NCBI GenBank assembly: GCA_937923795.1
Contig: CALDWI010000047.1
Location: forward strand, 1 to 45,631
Source: an uncultured Collinsella sp.
GTDB taxonomy: Bacteria > Actinomycetota > Coriobacteriia > Coriobacteriales > Coriobacteriaceae
Direction: 5' to 3'
Length of the DNA: 45,631 nt
The notes under the pieces were generated by a model, which made no database searches, had not been told where the DNA came from, and saw only the letters and a list, made by a program, of their open reading frames with translations. The stretch's first letter is position 1, and each line of letters starts with the position of its first letter. Positions 40,101 to 45,631 of the stretch are shown here, piece by piece. The position numbers were made by a program, and so were the translations under genes.

Positions 40101-41519
40101 ATGGCCTACGACGCCAAGAAAATCTACTACCGCTTCGACGATCACCTGAGCCGCCTGGTTCTGGATTACGAGGCGAGCCGTCAGATTTCGCCCGAAAGCG
40201 AAAACCTCTACCACGGCCTGCCGACCGCCCCGTACGACGAGGGCTTGTTCGTAGAGCACAACGTCAAGCGCGGCCTGCGCAATGCCGACGGCTCGGGCGT
40301 GGTCGCGGGTCTTACCCGCATCTCGGACGTGCACGGCTACAACAAGGTCGACGGTAAGGTCGTGCCCGATCAGGGCAAACTCACGCTTCGTGGCTACAGC
40401 ATCGAGGATCTGGTCAACAACGCCCAGGCCGAGAACCGCTACGGCTACGAAGAGGTCGCCTATCTGCTCATCACGGGCTCTCTGCCCACCAAGGAAGAGC
40501 TTGACGGTTTTTGCGGACGCCTGGGTGCTTTTAGGCACCTGAGCGACGAATACGTCCGCGAGTTCCCCATGACCACGGTGTCGTCGAGCATCATGAATGT
40601 GCTTCAGCGCGCCGTGCTGCTGCTCTACGCCTTCGACGCCGAGCCCGACGCCATTACACCCGAGCACGAAATCGACGTCGCCATCTCCATGCTGGCGCGT
40701 CTGCCCCGCATCGCCGCCTTTGCGCACATGGCATCGGTCGCCAAGCGCCACGGCTCGGAGATGCACGTGCCGCACCCCACACCCGGCCTCTCCACCGCCG
40801 AGACCATTCTGCAGGTCCTACGCGGCGGCATGGCGTTCACTCGCGATGAGGCGATGCTGCTCGACGTGATGCTCATGCTGCATGCCGAGCACGGCGGCGG
40901 CAACAACTCCACGTTTGCCTGCCGCGTGCTGTCCTCCTCGGCCACCGACCCGTATTCCGCCTACGCCGCGGCTATCGGCTCGCTCAAGGGCCCGCGCCAC
41001 GGCGGCGCCAACGCCAAGGTCGTGTCCATGCACGAGGACATCCGTGCACATGTCTCCAATTGGGAGGACGAGGACGAGGTCGCAGCCTACCTGGGCAAGA
41101 TTCTCGACAAGCAGGCCTTCGACGGCACGGGTCTCATCTACGGCATGGGCCACGCCGTCTACACGCTCAGCGACCCGCGCGCCGAGGTCTGCCGCCACTA
41201 CGCACGTTCGCTCGCTGCCAAGAAAGATCTGGGCGAGGAATTCGCTCTGATCGAGCGCATCGAGCGCCTGGCACCGCAGGTGATGCGCGACCACGGCATG
41301 ACCAAGCCCATCTGCGCCAACATCGACCTGTACACGGGCTTTATCTACAAGATGCTCGGCGTGCCCGAGACGCTCTTTACGCCGCTGTTCGCCGTCGCCC
41401 GCATGGCCGGCTGGTCGGCGCACCGCATGGAAGAGCTCTTCTGCGCGCACCGCATCATCCGTCCCGCGTATCGCCCGGTTATTGAGCCGCTGGAGTACAA
41501 GCCGCTCGCCGACCGCTAG
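40101..41519 (+). CDS. Citrate synthase
   Basis: A 472-residue enzyme that condenses acetyl-CoA with oxaloacetate. Catalytic residues are visible: H261/H264 in LHAEHGGGNNSTF, H351 in GMGHAVYT and D409 in NIDLYTGF. It has the longer N-terminal form seen in several anaerobes, beginning AYDAKKIYYRFDDHLSRL. The sequence alone does not exclude activity as 2-methylcitrate synthase. Start ATG with GGAGAGGAG upstream, 77 bp after the ACT-domain gene; the two may be co-transcribed. A strong terminator follows. No other TCA-cycle gene is in the window, which suits a glutamate-producing partial cycle that feeds GltBD. Confidence 0.94.
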   Translation: MAYDAKKIYYRFDDHLSRLVLDYEASRQISPESENLYHGLPTAPYDEGLFVEHNVKRGLRNADGSGVVAGLTRISDVHGYNKVDGKVVPDQGKLTLRGYSIEDLVNNAQAENRYGYEEVAYLLITGSLPTKEELDGFCGRLGAFRHLSDEYVREFPMTTVSSSIMNVLQRAVLLLYAFDAEPDAITPEHEIDVAISMLARLPRIAAFAHMASVAKRHGSEMHVPHPTPGLSTAETILQVLRGGMAFTRDEAMLLDVMLMLHAEHGGGNNSTFACRVLSSSATDPYSAYAAAIGSLKGPRHGGANAKVVSMHEDIRAHVSNWEDEDEVAAYLGKILDKQAFDGTGLIYGMGHAVYTLSDPRAEVCRHYARSLAAKKDLGEEFALIERIERLAPQVMRDHGMTKPICANIDLYTGFIYKMLGVPETLFTPLFAVARMAGWSAHRMEELFCAHRIIRPAYRPVIEPLEYKPLADR

Positions 41520-41542
41520 GACGCGGACCGTTATAGAACCCG

Positions 41543-41581
41543 AGCGTGGCCAGGGCATCACCGCCCTCGGCCACGCTTTTT
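41543..41581 (+). terminator. Intrinsic terminator of the citrate synthase gene
   Basis: Stem AGCGTGGCCAGGG with CCCTCGGCCACGCT followed by TTTT, about 25 bp after the stop. Confidence 0.92.
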
Positions 41582-41606
41582 ATGCCAGCAGAAAGGGCTG
41601 CATCAA

Positions 41607-42449
41607 ATGATTGTGTTTTCCGATATGGATGGAACGCTGTTGACGAGCGATAAGCAGATGAGCGATGCCACCTGGGCGATGCTCGACGAGCTCGCTCGAC
41701 GCGGGATTGAATTTGTGCCCTGCACGGGACGTCCGCTGTCGGGCATCTTTGAGCCCATCCTCGCCCATCCCGCCGTGCACTATGCCGTCTGCGCCAATGG
41801 CGCCAGCGTCTGGCAGCTCGACGACGGTACGCCCACCGATACCTCACGCGCTACGCGCATTTTGAGCCGACCGCTCGACCGCGCCATCGCCCACCGCGTC
41901 CATAGCATTGCCGCCGGCCATGACGTCACCTTCGATATCTTCGCGGACGGGCAGTGCTTCCTCCCCCGCTCGCTCTACACGCGCCTGGACGAATTCTGCG
42001 GCGGCGACCCCCATATCGCAGCCTCGCTCAAGCGCACACGAACACCGATCGACATGGATATCGACAGCAAGATCGACGAGGTCGAGACACTCGAACGCAT
42101 CGCCATGTACTGGCACAACCCGGCCGATCGCGACGCCATCGCGACGGCGCTCGACACGCTCGGAGGCATTGAGGTCACGCGTTCGTACGCCATGAATATC
42201 GAGGTCATGGGCGAGGGCGCCACCAAGGGGACGGCCCTCACGTGGCTATGCGAATACCTGGGCGAGCGTCTCGCCGACGCCTGGGCGTTCGGTGACAACA
42301 TCAACGACATCCCCATGCTGCAGGCAGCGGGCCATGGCATGGCCATGATCAACGCCGAGTCCGAAGACCGCGAGGCCGCCGACGCCATCACCGAATACGA
42401 CAACGACCACGACGGCGTCGCCCGCACCATCATGGCCGCCCTCGCCTAG
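41607..42449 (+). CDS. HAD-superfamily phosphatase, Cof type (first)
   Basis: A 280-residue hydrolase of the Cof/YidA group, which dephosphorylates sugar phosphates or similar small molecules. Motif I FSDMDGTLL (nucleophile D6, acid D8), motif III lysine in GATKGTAL and motif IV FGDNINDIPML; a C2-type cap lies between. The substrate is not predictable. ATG at 41607 with AGAAAGGG upstream. The final TAG lies in the first unit of a family E repeat. It converges on a second, distantly related HAD gene. Confidence 0.92.
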   Translation: MIVFSDMDGTLLTSDKQMSDATWAMLDELARRGIEFVPCTGRPLSGIFEPILAHPAVHYAVCANGASVWQLDDGTPTDTSRATRILSRPLDRAIAHRVHSIAAGHDVTFDIFADGQCFLPRSLYTRLDEFCGGDPHIAASLKRTRTPIDMDIDSKIDEVETLERIAMYWHNPADRDAIATALDTLGGIEVTRSYAMNIEVMGEGATKGTALTWLCEYLGERLADAWAFGDNINDIPMLQAAGHGMAMINAESEDREAADAITEYDNDHDGVARTIMAALA

Positions 42450-42524
42450 TCATTGGGGACGTTCTTAAACGACTAGTCATTGGGGACGTTCTTAAACGAC
42501 TAGTCGTTAGGGACACTCTTTGCG
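42446..42524. repeat. Family E tandem repeat, 27-bp unit, overlapping a stop codon
   Basis: Two perfect 27-bp units (42446-42472 and 42473-42499), beginning CTAGTCATTGGGGACG and ending TTCTTAAACGA, then a variant third (42500 on) ending GGACACTCTTTGCG. The CTAG of the first unit supplies the TAG stop of the HAD gene. Confidence 0.95.
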
Positions 42525-42583
42525 AAAAGCCGCAAGGACTGTCCCCCACTGCCGGCAGAACGGGAATGTCCCCAGCTGTCGGA

Positions 42584-43378
42584 TTAAGCGAGGCCCTCTA
42601 GCACGTGACGAAGCTCCTGTTGAACAGCGTGGTCGCGGTTGCAGCCTACGACGCGATCGGCCACCGCTTTGAGCGCCGGACGCGCGTTTTCCATCGCGCA
42701 GCCCGTGCCGACAAAGCGAATGATCTCGTAGTCGTTCATCGAGTCGCCAAACGCCATGATCTCGTCGCGTCCAATGCCGTAATGCTCCGCAAGCTGTGCG
42801 ATGCCCGAGGCCTTCGACACACCGGGCTGCATGGCATCGATCCACGCGTTGCCCGAAGGCGCAAAGGTAAAGAGCTGACCGAGCTCGCGCTGTAGCACGT
42901 ACGCACTGTCCATAACGGCACAGTCATCGCAAAAGATACTCGCCTTGATGATATTTACGCTGGGATCGGGCAGTTCCCAAATGCGCTCGGCATTGGGAAG
43001 GTCCTTATCGACCTCACGCACGAACTTGCACTCGTCATCGAGCAGGAAGGACTTGGTTCGGTCAAAGAGCGCAAGATGCAGATTGGGAAACGTCCTGACG
43101 GCTTGGGCAAGCCTTCGAATCGCCAGGTGGGAATACACCTCACGGTCTACCATCTTACCGTCGGCGTAGACTTGGGCGCCGTTAGCGGCGACAAAGTCCA
43201 TCTTGTCGCGAACGGGCGCAAAGAACTCGCACAGGCGATCGTAGCGACGACCTGACGATGCGGCGAAATGCACGCCATGCTCGTGTAGCGCCAGAATCAG
43301 TTCGTAGGTCTCGGGAGGCACCTGGCCGTTTTCGTCAAGCAGTGTGCCGTCCATATCGGATGCAATCAGTTTAAACAT
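42584..43378 (-). CDS. HAD-superfamily phosphatase, Cof type (second)
   Basis: A 264-residue Cof-type phosphatase. Motif I IASDMDGTLLDENG (D8, D10), SSGRRYDRL for motif II, a C2 cap, the motif III lysine in GVSKASGI and motif IV FGDSMNDYEII. It shares only family motifs with the preceding HAD gene, so it is not a recent duplicate. Start ATG at 43378; its Shine-Dalgarno AAGGGAG forms the 3' side of a long hairpin that ends 5 nt before the ATG (see the leader entry). The substrate is unknown. Confidence 0.92.
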   Translation of the reverse strand: MFKLIASDMDGTLLDENGQVPPETYELILALHEHGVHFAASSGRRYDRLCEFFAPVRDKMDFVAANGAQVYADGKMVDREVYSHLAIRRLAQAVRTFPNLHLALFDRTKSFLLDDECKFVREVDKDLPNAERIWELPDPSVNIIKASIFCDDCAVMDSAYVLQRELGQLFTFAPSGNAWIDAMQPGVSKASGIAQLAEHYGIGRDEIMAFGDSMNDYEIIRFVGTGCAMENARPALKAVADRVVGCNRDHAVQQELRHVLEGLA

Positions 43379-43383
43379 AGAAA

Positions 43384-43445
43384 AGCTCCCTTCGGGCTTG
43401 ATGGAATCGGACGCGTATCCGATTCCAACGTACCCAAAGGGAGCT
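43384..43445 (-). promoter_or_regulatory. Two-tier hairpin leader of the second HAD gene, terminator-like
   Basis: On the minus strand AGCTCCCTTTGGG pairs with CCCGAAGGGAGCT (13 bp, one wobble) and, inside, TGGAATCGGA pairs with TCCGATTCCA. TTTTCT and then ATG follow. The 3' arm contains the Shine-Dalgarno. It may terminate the upstream adenine deaminase transcript, attenuate the HAD gene, or both. Confidence 0.75.
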
Positions 43446-43540
43446 CAAATAAGACTCCGCGGGCGTAAACGTTACAAGGACCTGGCAAATAGCTCACACA
43501 TGCCAGAGGTCCTACGGTCGCGGCGTCAGGCAGCGCGCCA

Positions 43541-43590
43541 AAGAGTGTCCCCGATGACTAGTCGTTTAAGAACGTCCCCGATGACTAGTC
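43541..43590. repeat. Family E repeat overlapping the adenine deaminase stop
   Basis: On the minus strand it starts in GACTAGTCATCGGGGACG, in which GAC is the last codon and TAG the stop of the adenine deaminase gene, and ends GGACACTCTTTGG. Orientation relative to the stop is the same as at 42446-42524. Confidence 0.9.
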
Positions 43591-45405
43591 GGCGTAGGTG
43601 AAGGTTGTGACGTCGAACATGCCCTCGGGGCGGATGCGGAGCGTTGGGATGACCGGCAGGGGCAGGAAGATGATGCCCATGATGGGGTCGAGCGGCGGCT
43701 CAATACCCATGGCGCGTGCCTTGACCATAAAGTCGTCGTGCTGCGCAGCAACGTCCTCGGCCGTGCCTTCGCTCATAAGGCCACCGAGCGCCAGCGGAAT
43801 ACGCGCCACGACCTCGCCGTTGCGCACCAGCACGTGGCCGCCCTGGCCCACGGCCTCGACGGCAGCCATCATATCAGCCGCGCTGTCGCCCACCACGCAC
43901 ACGTTGTGCGAGTCGTGGCCGATCGTCGAGGCGATGGCACCGCCCGTGATGGTAAAGCCGCGCACCCAGCCGCGACCGATATGCTTGCCGACCAGGCCCA
44001 GGCCAGCGGGGCCGTCGCCATCGGCGCCCTCGGCCTGCAGCGACACGCCGCGGCCGTGGCGCTCGATCAGCATAATGCGGCGCAGGCCCTCGGCACTCTC
44101 GGGGCGAGCCATACCCGTGATGGCCTTGCCCGGCACCACGTCGATCACGGCCTCGCCCGGCTTAAAGGCATAGTCGAACACGTCGAGCGATAGCTTCGGC
44201 AGTTTAACGGAAGCGCGCAGCTCATCGGCAAGGGCCGCAACCTCGGCCATCTCGGGTGCAATCTCGCCCACAAAGGTGCCGTCCTGCGCCACCAGAGCAC
44301 CGGCGGCATATACGCGATGCGGAGCCGTGGCAAACGTCAGGTCATTGAGTACCAGCAGGTCGGCACGCTTGCCCGGGGCAATCGCACCGCGCAGCTCGTG
44401 CGGGTCGCGGCAGCCGTGATCCAGGCCAAACGCCTCGGCCGTGGAGAGGGACGCCATGGAGATAGCGACCACGGGGTCGATACCGGCCTCAATCGCCACG
44501 CGGCAGGCATTGTCGATCATGCCGGTCGCAAGCGCATCGGAAGGGGCACGGTCGTCAGTCGCAAAGCAGCAGCGGCGGGCGCGAGCGGGATTCTCCAGCA
44601 GCATCGGCGACAGGTTGGCCAAGTCATGGCTGCACGTACCCTCGCGGAGCATCACGTACATGCCACGAGACAGCTTGTCGAGTGCCTCCTCGGGAATCGT
44701 CGACTCGTGGTCGGCGATAATGCCCGCTGCGGCATAGGCGTTGAGGTCCTTACCGGCAACGAGCGGCGCGTGGCCGTCAACCTGCTTGGACGGCGTCTGG
44801 TTGGCGGCATCGATGCGAGCACAGGTCTCGGGGTCGGCCATAAAGACGCCCGGCAGGTTCATCATCTCGCCCAGGCCAAAAACGTCGCCCGGGTGCTCGG
44901 CAAAAAACGCCTGCATGTCAGCGGCGGCAATCACAGCGCCCGCTTGCTCATCGGGCAGCGCGGGCACGCACGAGGGCATCATGTACTTGATGGAAATGGG
45001 CGCGCGGCGACCGTCCTCGATCATAAAGCGCAGGCCGTCCAGGCCCGCCACGTTGGCGATCTCGTGGCTGTCGGCAATGGCGGTGGTGGTACCGCGCGTC
45101 GCCGCCATGCGCGCATACTCGGCGGGGCGGATGTTCGAGGACTCAATGTGCAGATGTCCGTCGATAAAGCCGGGGGCAAGATAGCGACCCTGGCAGTCGA
45201 TAACCTCGGCAGCCTCATAGGTACCGGCGGCATCGTCGCGACCGTCGTAGAGCACGCCGACGATTACGCCGTCCTTGACGGCAACGCTACCGGGCGCCAC
45301 GCGCTGACCGTACACGTCGACAATCTGCGCATTGGTAAACAGCGTGTCAACGGGCACGCGACCCTCAGCGGCCTCGATCACAGACCTCATGACCTCAACG
45401 GACAT
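43585..45405 (-). CDS. ade: Adenine deaminase
   Basis: A 606-residue amidohydrolase-superfamily enzyme that converts adenine to hypoxanthine plus ammonia for purine salvage. Family features: DTLFTNAQIVDVYGQR, the metal-binding APGFIDGHLHIESS, DSHEIANVAG, and the C-terminal GLMSEGTAEDVA and IMGIIFLPLPVIPTLRITPEG-like region (here LRIRPEG). Slightly longer than Bacillus AdeC. Start: ATG at 45405 with AAAGGAG upstream; an overlapping ATG at 45409 is out of frame and the frame up to 45621 has no site. Its leader holds an intrinsic terminator. The stop lies in a family E repeat. Confidence 0.95.
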   Translation of the reverse strand: MSVEVMRSVIEAAEGRVPVDTLFTNAQIVDVYGQRVAPGSVAVKDGVIVGVLYDGRDDAAGTYEAAEVIDCQGRYLAPGFIDGHLHIESSNIRPAEYARMAATRGTTTAIADSHEIANVAGLDGLRFMIEDGRRAPISIKYMMPSCVPALPDEQAGAVIAAADMQAFFAEHPGDVFGLGEMMNLPGVFMADPETCARIDAANQTPSKQVDGHAPLVAGKDLNAYAAAGIIADHESTIPEEALDKLSRGMYVMLREGTCSHDLANLSPMLLENPARARRCCFATDDRAPSDALATGMIDNACRVAIEAGIDPVVAISMASLSTAEAFGLDHGCRDPHELRGAIAPGKRADLLVLNDLTFATAPHRVYAAGALVAQDGTFVGEIAPEMAEVAALADELRASVKLPKLSLDVFDYAFKPGEAVIDVVPGKAITGMARPESAEGLRRIMLIERHGRGVSLQAEGADGDGPAGLGLVGKHIGRGWVRGFTITGGAIASTIGHDSHNVCVVGDSAADMMAAVEAVGQGGHVLVRNGEVVARIPLALGGLMSEGTAEDVAAQHDDFMVKARAMGIEPPLDPIMGIIFLPLPVIPTLRIRPEGMFDVTTFTYAD

Positions 45406-45426
45406 ACATACTCCTTTAACCGTAGA

Positions 45427-45460
45427 AAAAAGCTGCGGAGCGGACGAGCCTTCACCGCAG
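45427..45460 (-). terminator. Intrinsic terminator in the ade leader, possible attenuator
   Basis: Minus-strand GCTGCGG and CCGCAGC around 16 bases, followed by TTTTTT, ending about 17 bp before the ade start. A promoter-like pair lies just upstream, so the terminator would stop ade transcripts unless prevented. Confidence 0.7.
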
Positions 45461-45473
45461 CAAGCCAATAGCC

Positions 45474-45501
45474 ATTGTATGCCCAAACGATGGGTCAACA
45501 A
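45474..45501 (-). promoter_or_regulatory. Candidate ade promoter
   Basis: Minus-strand TTGTTG and TACAAT with a 16-bp spacer, 65 bp before the start codon and upstream of the leader terminator. Confidence 0.5.
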
Positions 45502-45531
45502 TACGCCTCTCCGCTTAACGGCACACGCCAC

Positions 45532-45564
45532 TTGGTGCAATGAGGAGAGGTTGCTTTGCACCAA
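45532..45564. repeat. Family D 33-bp inverted repeat
   Basis: TTGGTGCA and TGCACCAA around GGAGAGGTT; on the minus strand the core is AACCTCTCC, matching the family. The remaining bases to the window end (GTGTCCC, GTGCCGGCAC) resemble pieces of the same repeats. Confidence 0.75.
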
Positions 45565-45631
45565 TGACAAGGAGTGTCCCAAAGTGCCGGCACAGACGAT
45601 ATGAGCAGGACATAAAAACATTGAGAGCCCC

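Noticed and set aside
45406..45500. Purine riboswitch in front of adenine deaminase
   Set aside because: The leader is too short and lacks the three-way junction and conserved loop sequences of the purine aptamer; only the terminator stem is seen.

Overview
The window is chromosomal DNA from a high-GC Gram-positive anaerobe. The most likely source is a Collinsella-like member of the Coriobacteriia. This rests on gene style (split transketolase, Actinobacteria-type FtsEX, SecA-RF2 pair, Ala/Lys-tailed L31, rubredoxin with flavin reductase), strong GGAGG ribosome binding sites, and very many short palindromic intergenic repeats of a kind I associate with Collinsella. The genus is an inference. 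No phage, conjugative or insertion-sequence backbone is visible.

Layout: (1) 0.2-6.2 kb: a DEAD-box RNA helicase (-), then an FHA-domain protein and a membrane Ser/Thr kinase (+). (2) 6.4-9.5 kb: a copper island copA-copZ-csoR (+) behind a G-tract operator, with a conserved hairpin element in each intercistronic gap. (3) 9.7-14.4 kb: a zinc-ribbon membrane protein, an amidohydrolase, an unknown protein, and gltD. (4) 14.4-22.1 kb: gltB, a divergent Nramp metal transporter, a mini-rubredoxin and a flavin reductase. (5) 22.3-29 kb: smpB, a TPR protein, tRNA-Gln and tRNA-Glu, a small unknown protein, an ArsC/Spx-like protein, a frameshifted VanZ-like gene, a lone serine recombinase and RNase R. 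(6) 29-35.9 kb: ftsX-ftsE, split transketolase, a YitT protein and prfB. (7) 35.9-45.4 kb: secA, rpmE with a structured leader, an ACT-domain protein, citrate synthase, two HAD phosphatases and adenine deaminase.

Most genes are housekeeping. The unusual content is between them. At least five unrelated palindrome or repeat families fill the intergenic gaps. Two of them form arrays with near-exact periods: 57-bp palindromes every 80 bp (11 copies in five loci) and 46-bp palindromes every 62 bp (3 copies). Some copies supply the stop codon of the preceding gene: copA, the first HAD gene and adenine deaminase. No gene in the window is an obvious mobiliser of these elements.

Several 5' leaders look regulatory. 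These are the rpmE leader, a terminator-like hairpin that contains the Shine-Dalgarno of the second HAD gene, and an intrinsic terminator between the promoter and start of adenine deaminase. Protein-level oddities are a roughly 170-residue Pro/Ala/Gln-rich extension on FtsE, an SPT in place of SPF in release factor 2, and a one-base deletion in the VanZ-like gene.
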